A DNA stretch of 8,977 nt from Bacteroidota bacterium (GCA_024280615.1 JAJRPU010000146.1:1-8977), one strand, 5' to 3'; numbered from the stretch's first letter, positions 1 to 6,451 are shown. Numbers and translations are program-made. Notes: generated by a model from the letters alone, not told the origin.

Positions 1-58
1 ATCCCGAGTTACGCAGGGTAAAGGTCAAGAAAGCCAGTTTTATCAAGTGTTTTGGTTG

Positions 59-149
59 ATTTTGTCTTGTTTTGCGTAATGAAAAGTTGAGTATGACCCT
101 GACAATCCTTCTGCTAATTCTAAATTTTGTCTTATCTTTGCATTATGAA
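59..149 (+). repeat. Imperfect direct repeat, two 25-26 nt copies
   Basis: Copy A (59-83) and copy B (124-149) both begin ATTTTGTCTT, continue with a T-rich stretch ending in TTTGC, and finish with ATGAA after a few bases. The copies differ by one indel and a few substitutions and start 65 nt apart. Copy B contains a good TAnnTTTG box (TATCTTTG). In copy A the matching bases read TTGTTTTG, a degraded version. This looks like a duplicated promoter-plus-start segment, although T-rich sequence makes partial similarity easier by chance. Confidence 0.45.
133..140 (+). promoter_or_regulatory. Bacteroidota-type -7 box TATCTTTG
   Basis: TATCTTTG matches the TAnnTTTG -7 consensus of the Bacteroidota primary sigma factor at every fixed position. 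No clear TTG (-33) element lies 19-20 nt upstream; the nearest bases read TTCTG (109-113). A start site about 7 nt downstream would place the 5' end near 147, roughly 12 nt before ATG 159. The same octamer stands before feoA at 4316. Confidence 0.45.
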
Positions 150-158
150 TACACTGCC

Positions 159-296
159 ATGCCCAGACCAAAAAAGAAACATAAGGGACTAAGTAAGCCA
201 AGATTAAGATTGGAAACTATGAAGAAACGATACAAAAGAAAGATTTGCACACATTGCTATATATCATCAGTTCAGTGGTATGGCGATGCAGGATAA
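159..296 (+). CDS. Possible basic microprotein, unknown
   Basis: I do not recognise this 45-residue ORF. From ATG 159 it begins MPRPKKKHKG, is rich in Lys and Arg through residue 28, has a CxxC (Cys30 and Cys33, in the run KICTHCY) and ends in a neutral tail. It is highly basic and could bind nucleic acid. The -7 box at 133-140 supports this start. The frame is open further upstream: ATG 93 would give 67 residues with a hydrophobic N-terminal segment (TLTILLLILNFVLSL), resembling a small membrane protein, but the promoter box would then lie inside the gene. It could also be chance or part of an untranslated RNA. It resembles small ribosomal proteins only in being short and basic; I could not match it to any of them. 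Confidence 0.3.
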   Translation: MPRPKKKHKGLSKPRLRLETMKKRYKRKICTHCYISSVQWYGDAG

Positions 297-546
297 ACCC
301 AAAGCCTGTTGAAATTTTTCGGTTCTTCTTGTTTGCCTTAAACCGTATGTAAATGAAACATTTTCTGCCTCTCTACTTATTCCCTCGTAAAAAGTATTTC
401 CGCTTCATCGGCTCAGCATTTTAGCCGAGCCACACCTGACCCAGTGGCTGCTATTTGTGCTCAAATTTATGCCCAAACACTAAATTTAAATCTCCCTGCA
501 AATCAGTATGTTATTCTTTATGTTTTATCATTTTTATCGTGAAATG
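297..546. other. Intergenic region, no gene seen
   Basis: About 250 nt between the small ORF and tRNA-Lys. I found no credible coding frame, no IS end and no repeat array. The only structure is the hairpin at 409-432. A plus-strand ORF starting at 455 runs through the antisense of tRNA-Lys and is an artefact. Confidence 0.6.
409..432 (-). terminator. Hairpin downstream of the tRNA pair
   Basis: Read on the minus strand, GGCTCGGC pairs with GCTGAGCC across a TAAAAT loop, giving 8 bp with one G-U pair and possibly a further U-G pair at the base. On the plus strand the same position is an A-C mismatch, so the structure favours a minus-strand RNA, as transcribed from the tRNA genes. It begins about 114 nt after the tRNA-Lys 3' end. 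A run of five T lies about 15 nt after the stem, too far for a classical intrinsic terminator, so its role as terminator is uncertain. Confidence 0.3.
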
Positions 547-619
547 TGACCCGGCTGGGGATCGAACCCAGGACCCCCGCCTTAAAAGGGCGGTGCTCTA
601 CCGACTGAGCTACCGGGTC
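547..619 (-). tRNA. tRNA-Lys (TTT)
   Basis: The minus strand folds as a complete cloverleaf of 73 nt: acceptor GACCCGG with CCGGGTC, D stem GCTC/GAGC, anticodon stem CCGCC/GGCGG with loop CTTTTAA (anticodon TTT), and T stem CTGGG/CCCAG with loop TTCGATC. The discriminator is A. CCA is not encoded (the bases after the discriminator are CAT), so it must be added after transcription. It lies 17 nt downstream of tRNA-Arg and was probably transcribed with it. Confidence 0.97.
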
Positions 620-636
620 AACTCCTTTCCTCACGG

Positions 637-710
<74 letters not shown>

Positions 711-766
711 CCGCTTACTGATTGCTATAACAAACCCTTTCCCTGTTAAGTTCCCATTTCACTTAT

Positions 767-788
767 GTTAAAATGTGTTAATTTTAAC
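767..788. repeat. Inverted repeat GTTAAAAT-6-ATTTTAAC
   Basis: A perfect 8-bp inverted repeat with a 6-nt centre (GTGTTA) ends 7 nt before the acyltransferase ATG. It overlaps the first bases of a promoter-like box, AACCTTTG at 786-793 (7 of 8 match to TAnnTTTG counting free positions). It could be an operator for the acyltransferase operon or for the divergent tRNA pair. It is A/T-rich, so chance is possible. Confidence 0.4.
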
Positions 789-795
789 CTTTGCT

Positions 796-1377
796 ATGGA
801 TCTTTTCAAACGGTTGTGTGCGGTCTGGTTCAAAATGCAGGGCTGGAAGGCAGTTGGACAAATCCCTGCACACATAAAAAAAGGAATCATAATTGGTCCT
901 GGACACACCAGTAACTGGGATTTTGTATACGCGATGGGAGCAATGCACATTCTTAATATAAATGCCAAATTTACTATCAAGAAAGAGTGGTTTTTCTTCC
1001 CTATGAACCTGTTTTTCATGTCCCTTGGGGGCATTCCCGTTGACCGGCGTGGCTCAGGAAAAAACAAAGAGTCCCTGACCGATGCCATGGCTCGCCTGCT
1101 CAAAGAAGCAGAACGACTTTTTATCCTCGTTACTGTTGAAGGTACTCGTAAAAAAGTTGAAAAATGGCGAACTGGATTTTACTACACTGCCCTTAAAGCT
1201 CAAGTGCCTATACTTGTTGGATTCATGGATTATGCTAAGAAAGAAGCAGGAATTAAGGGCATTATATACCCATCAGGAGACTACAAAAGCGATGTTAGAA
1301 AGATAATTAAGATGCTACGAGGCGTCACTCCTAAATACCCGGAGCAAGCCTGTCTTAACCCACGCCTTGATGATTAA
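796..1377 (+). CDS. PlsC-like lysophospholipid acyltransferase
   Basis: A 193-residue member of the 1-acyl-glycerol-3-phosphate acyltransferase (LPLAT) superfamily, expected to transfer an acyl chain to a lysophospholipid or related acceptor at the inner membrane. The catalytic Hx4D motif is present (HTSNWD, His37 and Asp42), followed by GGIPVDR at 78-84 and EGTR at 115-118, the usual acceptor-binding motifs. There is no long N-terminal membrane anchor, as in the compact Bacteroidota versions. I chose ATG 796; a GTG at 775 in frame would add seven residues but lies inside the inverted repeat. The stop overlaps the flippase start by 8 nt, suggesting translational coupling. The exact acceptor (phospholipid, ornithine lipid or other) cannot be told from sequence. 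Confidence 0.88.
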   Translation: MDLFKRLCAVWFKMQGWKAVGQIPAHIKKGIIIGPGHTSNWDFVYAMGAMHILNINAKFTIKKEWFFFPMNLFFMSLGGIPVDRRGSGKNKESLTDAMARLLKEAERLFILVTVEGTRKKVEKWRTGFYYTALKAQVPILVGFMDYAKKEAGIKGIIYPSGDYKSDVRKIIKMLRGVTPKYPEQACLNPRLDD

Positions 1378-2857
1378 ACTTCTCAAAACAATAGCAGGAC
1401 ATACAGCTATCTACGGCTTGGGAACCGCCCTTGCCAGGCTACTCAACTACCTACTTGTTCCCTTTTACACTCGTTGGTTTCTGCCAGAGCAATACGGCAT
1501 AGTCGTTGAATTATATGCCTATGCAGGATTCCTGTTCGTCATACTTACTCATGGGATGGAGAGTGGTTTTTTACGATTTGCAGGAAAACGCTTATCCTCT
1601 CTAAATTCCACATTTTCAACGGCATTTAGTAGCGTGTTGGGGGCAAGTGCTACCTTGTTATTGGCAGTTTCTCTTTTCAAGAATCAAATAGGCTTGCTGA
1701 CTGGATATCAAAACAAATATCACTTTATTGTTATGCTTTCGTTTATATTAATCTTAGATTCGCTAAGTGCCCTGGGCTTTGCCCATTTAAGACTTGAAGG
1801 AAAAGCATTGAAATACGCTATTATTAGGCTTTTCTCTGTTGGAGTAACTGTCATATTAAATTTTGTGTTTTTTCTCTTTGTTATTCCATTTGAATTTTCC
1901 CTTCTTGAAGGTTGGTTGGTGGAATATGTGTTCGTTGCCAATATGATAGGGAGTCTGCTTGCTCTTGTTTTGGCTGTTCCATGGAAAATCTTAACTTTTC
2001 CATCATGGACCCTGTGGATACAAATGGTAAAATTTGCTCTGCCACTAATGATAATGGGCATCATCGGAATGATAAATGAAGTTGGGGACAGGCTAATGCT
2101 TAAATGGTGGTATACAGGCAGTGTGTCAGAGAAGATGCATGCTGTGGGGGTCTACGGTGCGGTGTATAAGTTGGCTATGTTATTAACTCTCTTTTTGCAG
2201 GCGTTTAGATATGCCGTGGAGCCTTTTTATTATCGGATTTCTGGACGTCCAGACCACAAGCGAATAATGTCGTTTTTCTTTAATGTATTTTTAGTTGCCT
2301 CTATGACTCTTGTCCTGACAGTAATTATGTTCATTGATTGGTTCAAGTTGATTATTGACTCAAGATATTATGAAGGTCTAATCGTGGTGCCAATACTTGC
2401 TTTCGCAAACCTGTCTCTGGGACTTTACTTTCTCGCATCATTCTGGTATCGGCTCACTGGAGAAAGCATGTGGGGAGTAAAGTTTTCGCTAATCGGTGCC
2501 ATTATCACAGTGGTGGTTAACTATTGGGGCATCCCGAAGTGGGGCTATGTAGCGTCTGCTGTGGCTACCCTGCTGGCATACTCATCAATGCTTATTATGG
2601 CTCTAATCATAGGACAGGTCAAATATCCAGTTCCATATAGATGGAAATCTATTTTTTTAATTTTAACAATTAGTATACTTACCCTGATTGCATTTTATAT
2701 CGCACGTATGTTTATGTATGAACAGGTTGTCTGGTTTTCTTTTGTCTTACTAACCTGTTTTCTTGTCATAACTTTGCCAATTGCGGGACTGAAATTAAAA
2801 CATATAAGAGATGTCTTGGGATTCAATACTGGCACTACTGACTCTGACGGGGCTTGA
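1370..2857 (+). CDS. Wzx/MATE-type polysaccharide flippase
   Basis: A 495-residue very hydrophobic protein with about 12-14 membrane segments, fitting the oligosaccharide flippase (polysaccharide biosynthesis, MOP superfamily) family in length and layout. The N-terminus has the typical short basic head followed by AIYGLGTALARLLNYLLVPF, then YTRWFLPEQYG at 33-43 and a conserved-looking polar patch HGMESGFLRFA at 61-71. Such proteins move lipid-linked sugar units across the inner membrane. ATG 1370 is preferred to the TTG at 1367. It overlaps the acyltransferase by 8 nt and the next gene by 47 nt. No glycosyltransferases are visible in the window, so its substrate is unknown. A general lipopolysaccharide, capsule or glycolipid role is an inference. 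Confidence 0.85.
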   Translation: MIKLLKTIAGHTAIYGLGTALARLLNYLLVPFYTRWFLPEQYGIVVELYAYAGFLFVILTHGMESGFLRFAGKRLSSLNSTFSTAFSSVLGASATLLLAVSLFKNQIGLLTGYQNKYHFIVMLSFILILDSLSALGFAHLRLEGKALKYAIIRLFSVGVTVILNFVFFLFVIPFEFSLLEGWLVEYVFVANMIGSLLALVLAVPWKILTFPSWTLWIQMVKFALPLMIMGIIGMINEVGDRLMLKWWYTGSVSEKMHAVGVYGAVYKLAMLLTLFLQAFRYAVEPFYYRISGRPDHKRIMSFFFNVFLVASMTLVLTVIMFIDWFKLIIDSRYYEGLIVVPILAFANLSLGLYFLASFWYRLTGESMWGVKFSLIGAIITVVVNYWGIPKWGYVASAVATLLAYSSMLIMALIIGQVKYPVPYRWKSIFLILTISILTLIAFYIARMFMYEQVVWFSFVLLTCFLVITLPIAGLKLKHIRDVLGFNTGTTDSDGA

Positions 2858-3545
2858 GATAGCTCTCGGCGTGGATAATATAATCTTCATTTCCCTTCTT
2901 TTGACTGGCTTGAGTGAAGAAAAGGCTCGCAGATATAGGATTCTGGGCATTTCCCTTGCTGTGATAGCACGTCTCATATTACTCTTCTTCATCGTGGAAC
3001 TCATCAGTCTGGACCAATATAATCTATTTTCTCTGTTAGGACACGATTTTTCTGTTAAAGACCTTGTCTTGCTTGCAGGTGGCGGATTCCTGCTGTATAA
3101 AGCCACTTGGGAGATTCATCATCATACTACACGTCAGAAGGAAGAGAAAAAGGGAAAGGTAATCAAAACAGGGTTTTGGCTAATTATTCAAATCATTTGG
3201 GTTGACCTTGTCTTCTCAGTGGATTCGATACTAACAGCTGTTGCATTAACTCAGGAAATTTACATAATGGCTATTGCTATCGTAATAGCAATGATTGTTA
3301 TAGCAATCTTTAGTGTTCCACTGGGTAGATTTATAGACAGGAACCCATCATTGCTAATGCTTGCCCTTGCTTTCATCTGGACAGTGGGTCTGTTGCTTGT
3401 TCTGGAAGCCTTTGGAACACACGTCCCACGTCAATATGTTTATGTAGCACTTGCTTTTTCTTCCGCGGTGGAATTCCTGAACATTCGGGCTGGGCATAGA
3501 AGACGTCTCAAAAAAAGTAAAACTAGTGATTGTGAAAACACATAG
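2811..3545 (+). CDS. TerC-family integral membrane protein
   Basis: A 244-residue TerC-family protein with about seven membrane segments. Both family signatures are present: EIALGVDN at 16-23 and DLVFSVDS at 132-139, whose acidic residues lie within membrane helices and probably bind metal. Some TerC relatives (Alx, and the Bacillus MeeF/MeeY proteins) export manganese; others are tied to tellurite resistance by name only. A loop after the third segment carries three histidines (103-105) and many charged residues. The start is well fixed: an in-frame TAA lies two codons before ATG 2811 and the first signature begins at residue 16. Hence the 47-nt overlap with the flippase is real. Metal export is likely, but the ion is unproven. 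Confidence 0.9.
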   Translation: MSWDSILALLTLTGLEIALGVDNIIFISLLLTGLSEEKARRYRILGISLAVIARLILLFFIVELISLDQYNLFSLLGHDFSVKDLVLLAGGGFLLYKATWEIHHHTTRQKEEKKGKVIKTGFWLIIQIIWVDLVFSVDSILTAVALTQEIYIMAIAIVIAMIVIAIFSVPLGRFIDRNPSLLMLALAFIWTVGLLLVLEAFGTHVPRQYVYVALAFSSAVEFLNIRAGHRRRLKKSKTSDCENT

Positions 3546-3867
3546 TTACTTAGCAATATTTTTGCCATTATTTATTCTGTTCAGTTGCGCACAACCCCAA
3601 AATACAAATGTTTGCAATGACCTGATGCCTGATTCCACATTTGCATTGATGTTGAAGGACATATACCTGATTGAAGCATTTGGAGACACTATAAACAAGG
3701 CAGGAATGTATAAAACACTATTGGCAAAATACAATCTGACCATTGACTCTTTTGATACTATTGTGAAATGTTATATGTTCAACACAACACTTATGGAAAA
3801 AGTCAACCAACAGGTGATATATTCCCTTGCTGACGACACGGTCATTATTCGGAACCAAACTAAATAA
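3532..3867 (+). CDS. DUF4296-like lipoprotein
   Basis: A 111-residue exported lipoprotein starting at GTG 3532 (a GTG at 3526 would add two residues; no ATG is nearby). The signal peptide MKTHSYLAIFLPLFILFSC ends in a lipobox LFSC with Cys19 as the lipidated residue. The mature part carries the pattern I associate with DUF4296, a Bacteroidota family: MLKDIYLIEA, then a short spacer, a YKTLLAKYNLTIDSFD segment, and a final helix around MEKVNQQV. The function of this family is not known to me. It overlaps TerC by 14 nt, so it is probably made from the same transcript. The assignment rests on pattern memory and could be wrong in detail, but the lipoprotein signal is clear. Confidence 0.7.
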   Translation: MKTHSYLAIFLPLFILFSCAQPQNTNVCNDLMPDSTFALMLKDIYLIEAFGDTINKAGMYKTLLAKYNLTIDSFDTIVKCYMFNTTLMEKVNQQVIYSLADDTVIIRNQTK

Positions 3868-3909
3868 AGACACAGTTCATTGTAATGAAACCCTTTAATA
3901 ATCAGAAAG

Positions 3910-4299
3910 ATGAGTGTGGAAAGACCTGAAGGTGCTGGTGCCAATAATCCACAAAACCAACCAGACAAGCAAGAGATACAAAAAACAGTTAATCCAATTG
4001 AACTGAAAGACAAAATAATTGAAGCCCTAAAGACAGTATATGACCCCGAAATTCCAGTTGATATATATGAGCTTGGTTTGGTATATGACATTCAGGTTAA
4101 ACCAGACGGGAGCGTGTATATCCTGATGACTATGACAACGCCGTTTTGTCCTGTGGCAGACATATTGCCACAACAGGTGAAGGAACGAGTCGGAGCGATT
4201 GAGGGAGTCAAGGATGTTGAAGTTGAGATAACATTTGACCCGCCGTGGACACCAGATAGGATGTCCGAGAAGGCAAAGGCTGAACTGGGTATGTTCTAA
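3910..4299 (+). CDS. MIP18/DUF59 Fe-S assembly protein, SufT-like
   Basis: A 129-residue cytoplasmic protein of the MIP18 (DUF59, PaaD/SufT) family, which helps mature Fe-S proteins. After a hydrophilic N-terminal extension of about 28 residues, the domain shows DPEIPVDIYELGLVYDI at 45-61, TTPFCPVADILP at 76-87 with the conserved Cys80, and a DPPWTPDRMSEKAKAELGM tail. This tail is typical of the Suf-associated bacterial branch. It starts 42 nt after the lipoprotein gene with a weak AAAG-type site before ATG 3910. No other suf gene is in the window. Its position directly before feoAB fits an iron theme. The symbol sufT is likely but I leave it open because yitW- and paaD-type relatives share these motifs. 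Confidence 0.9.
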   Translation: MSVERPEGAGANNPQNQPDKQEIQKTVNPIELKDKIIEALKTVYDPEIPVDIYELGLVYDIQVKPDGSVYILMTMTTPFCPVADILPQQVKERVGAIEGVKDVEVEITFDPPWTPDRMSEKAKAELGMF

Positions 4300-4333
4300 A
4301 TTAAGTGCTTTACCATATCTTTGTAATTTAGAA
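4294..4333. promoter_or_regulatory. 10-bp inverted repeat around feoA promoter
   Basis: TTCTAAATTA (4294-4303) and TAATTTAGAA (4324-4333) are perfect inverted copies separated by 20 nt. The left arm contains the stop codon of the upstream gene; the right arm ends on the first base of the feoA ATG. The -7 box (4316-4323) touches the right arm. A regulator dimer bound here would cover the promoter and start site. In read-through RNA the arms could also pair and mask the feoA start. It does not resemble a classical Fur box. Confidence 0.45.
4316..4323 (+). promoter_or_regulatory. -7 box TATCTTTG of feoAB
   Basis: A full match to TAnnTTTG. The -33 region has TTC (4294-4296), one mismatch from TTG, at a 19-nt spacing. 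Transcription would start near 4330, giving an almost leaderless feoA mRNA (ATG 4333). This suggests that feoAB is transcribed from its own promoter in addition to any read-through from upstream. Confidence 0.55.
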
Positions 4334-4584
4334 TGAGTCCAGATAAGCAAGAAGTTGGAATATTAACAAATCAACAAAAACATAAGTTACTAACTGTTCA
4401 GGAAATACCTGATTACCTCACTAGACAACTAAAGCCCTTAGGGATATATGAAGGGGCATACGTTTGCATTTTGCGATATGCACCAGTGGGTGGTCCTATT
4501 ATTGTTGCCACACCAACCCACGTGGTTGCTATCTCAAAGGACATAGCGAACCAAATAAAGGTAAGAACGGAGGAGAATGAGTAG
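4333..4584 (+). CDS. feoA: Ferrous iron transport protein FeoA
   Basis: An 83-residue stand-alone FeoA, a small cytoplasmic SH3-like protein that assists FeoB. The family pattern is clear in the C-terminal half: LKPLGIYEGAYVCILRYAP, then VGGPIIV, and AISKDIANQIKV near the end, as in FeoA domains where the final helix or strand carries a conserved Ala-Ile-Lys-like run. The first 25 residues are a polar extension. It has its own promoter box 10 nt upstream and overlaps feoB by 8 nt (stop TAG at 4582-4584, feoB ATG at 4577), so the two are almost certainly translated together. In many relatives FeoA is fused to FeoB; here it is separate. Confidence 0.9.
   Translation: MSPDKQEVGILTNQQKHKLLTVQEIPDYLTRQLKPLGIYEGAYVCILRYAPVGGPIIVATPTHVVAISKDIANQIKVRTEENE
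4569..4575 (+). promoter_or_regulatory. Shine-Dalgarno-like GGAGGAG before feoB
   Basis: GGAGGAG lies 1 nt before the feoB ATG (3 nt from the GGAGG core), inside the last codons of feoA. The match to the anti-SD is strong for this window, where most starts have none, but the spacing is shorter than usual. It may support re-initiation by ribosomes finishing feoA. The bases also encode Glu-rich codons, so selection for translation initiation is not certain. Confidence 0.35.
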
Positions 4585-6451
4585 TACTGTAGCATGCCAT
4601 ACGGAACCTAATATAGTTAAGGGAAAGCAGACATGGGTCTTGATAGGTCCACCTAATAGCGGAAAATCATCCATATTCAATAAACTTACTGGACTTCATC
4701 AGAAAGCGTCTAATTTTCCGGGTGTAACGGTAGATGTAGTTACTGGCACACTCAAAGGAAGTAAAAACCTTGTTTTGTCTGACCTTCCGGGGACATATTC
4801 TCTGAAGGGACCTGGGGAAGAGGTTCGTGTTGTTAGGGAGACCTTAGAGGCATTAAATCTTGCAGGAGTTGTTTTTATTTTGCCTGCTGACAGGCTTGAA
4901 AGCGGGCTTTTGCTTCTGGAGGAATTGAGGGAGCTATATGATGGGAAAATCATTATTGCCCTGACCATGGTTGATTTAGCCCGCAAGAAAGGCATTCATG
5001 TGGACCAGGCATCTCTGGAGAAGATGCTGGGCATACCTGTTGTTCAGGTGCACGGTAGGACAGGGTTTGGAATAGCCCAATTGCAGAAAAAAATAATTTT
5101 TGAGAATTTGCCAATTGTATGTAAGAACTGTCCATGGGCACCTTTTGAAATAGCCAGTCAGGTGTCCACAAGGCATGAGGGAGCCCAACACACTCGCTTG
5201 ACCCTTCTGCTTGACAATTTTATACTTCATCCGGTGTTGGGGTATGTATTTATGTTCCTTGTTCTGTTTATAATTTTTCAGGCGGTTTTTGTTTTTGCAG
5301 AGCCAATGATGGCTTTCGTGGAGAATCTGGTTTTGCAAGTACACCTTTTTGTTGAGAACACCTGGGGCAGGAACCTAATAACCCGCTTTATAGGCGACGG
5401 ACTACTGACAGGCATCGGTAGCGTCCTCGTCTTCGTTCCGCAAATAGCTATACTCTTCTTCCTTATCACCCTTCTTGAAGACACGGGATATCTTTCCAGA
5501 ATGAGTGTTCTGAGCGATTCCTTGTTTAGGAAATTAGGTATGGAAGGGCTAAGCATTGTCCCTTTGCTTAGTGGGTTTGCCTGTGCGGTGCCAGCAATAA
5601 TGTCAACAAGAATAATTAAAAACAAGAGGAGACGACTGATTACTATGTTCGTAACACCGCTAACCAGTTGTTCCGCCAGATTGCCTGTATATCTACTCAT
5701 TGTTGGCATATTGATTCCCAATGTATATGTGGGACCTATTCAACTACAGGGGCTTGTCCTGTTCGGGATATATATGATTTCCATAATTGCTGTGCTTGCT
5801 TCCGCTTGGATAGTAAACAAAATTGTTCCTGCTGAGAACGATAAACCCATTGGGAGCATTATTGAATTGCCCGATTACCAAATTCCTTCTTTGCGTAACG
5901 CTTTATATTCAACGTGGCTTAAGGTTTTGATATTCATAAAGGGCGTAACTAAGATAATTGTCATAATGACTATAATTCTGTGGATTCTTGGAAACATAAG
6001 CATTGAACAGTTCAGTAGTTTAGCAGATGGTAAATTAGAATATGTTGAGCCTGCAAGTATTGAAGAAAGCTTGTTGGGACACATTGGAAAAGCCATTCAG
6101 CCTGTGTTTGACCCCATTGGCTACGACTGGAAGATTACTGTTGGAGTCCTATCTTCTTTTGCTGCAAGAGAAGTGTTTGTGAGCACTATGGCAAGCCTAT
6201 ATGGACTAATGGATGAGAGTGCTATTGAACACCTGCATGATTTCCTTGCCCATGATGAAGCAATCACAACACCTGTCTTGCTATCACTGCTTGTTTTCTA
6301 CATTTTCGCTATGCTGTGCATGAGCACACTGGCAATTATGAAACACGAGGCTGGTTGGAAAATGGTTCTGTGGGAGATTGCATACACTTGGTCTCTCGCC
6401 TATCTGTTTGCCTTTATTGTCTATAAAGCATCAAGCCACTTATTAGTATAA
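4577..6451 (+). CDS. feoB: Ferrous iron transporter FeoB, atypical G domain
   Basis: A 624-residue FeoB, the inner-membrane Fe2+ importer with an N-terminal G-protein domain. G1 is GPPNSGKS (24-31), the switch I region is NFPGVTVD with Thr51, and G3 is DLPG (69-72). G4, usually NxxD, reads TMVD (130-133), and G5 is HGR rather than SAR (159-161). After G5 only about 50 residues, including a CKNC pair (Cys182, Cys185), precede the first membrane region at LLLDNFILHPVLG, whereas E. coli FeoB has about 100 residues of helical GDI domain there. The membrane part keeps both Gate regions: SGFACAVPAIMSTR with SCSARLPVY, and SSFAAREVFVSTMASLYG. Transport function is likely intact; nucleotide preference may be altered. 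It overlaps feoA by 8 nt and ends 5 nt from the convergent LRR gene. Confidence 0.95.
   Translation: MSSTVACHTEPNIVKGKQTWVLIGPPNSGKSSIFNKLTGLHQKASNFPGVTVDVVTGTLKGSKNLVLSDLPGTYSLKGPGEEVRVVRETLEALNLAGVVFILPADRLESGLLLLEELRELYDGKIIIALTMVDLARKKGIHVDQASLEKMLGIPVVQVHGRTGFGIAQLQKKIIFENLPIVCKNCPWAPFEIASQVSTRHEGAQHTRLTLLLDNFILHPVLGYVFMFLVLFIIFQAVFVFAEPMMAFVENLVLQVHLFVENTWGRNLITRFIGDGLLTGIGSVLVFVPQIAILFFLITLLEDTGYLSRMSVLSDSLFRKLGMEGLSIVPLLSGFACAVPAIMSTRIIKNKRRRLITMFVTPLTSCSARLPVYLLIVGILIPNVYVGPIQLQGLVLFGIYMISIIAVLASAWIVNKIVPAENDKPIGSIIELPDYQIPSLRNALYSTWLKVLIFIKGVTKIIVIMTIILWILGNISIEQFSSLADGKLEYVEPASIEESLLGHIGKAIQPVFDPIGYDWKITVGVLSSFAAREVFVSTMASLYGLMDESAIEHLHDFLAHDEAITTPVLLSLLVFYIFAMLCMSTLAIMKHEAGWKMVLWEIAYTWSLAYLFAFIVYKASSHLLV

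Larger units (their letters stand above)
1..158. other. Left edge, no firm gene
   Basis: No gene can be supported here. All three plus-strand frames entering from the left edge stop early (for example TAA at 19-21 and TGA at 57-59), so at most a very short C-terminal tail of an upstream gene could be present, and I cannot say which frame would be real. The stretch holds an imperfect direct repeat (59-83 and 124-149) and a promoter-like box (133-140), listed separately. Confidence 0.5.

Noticed and set aside
775..795. GTG 775 as start of the acyltransferase
   Set aside because: The seven added residues fall in the palindrome and promoter-like box; ATG 796 gives the usual compact N-terminus.
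768..1103. Minus-strand ORF of 111 codons
   Set aside because: It lies opposite the acyltransferase, which has all its catalytic motifs; the minus-strand product has no recognisable pattern.
4294..4333. Fur box before feoA
   Set aside because: The inverted repeat arms do not match the GATAATGATAATCATTATC type pattern, so a Fur assignment is not supported.
4976..5344. Minus-strand ORFs within feoB
   Set aside because: They are opposite a complete FeoB frame with family motifs and have no features of their own.
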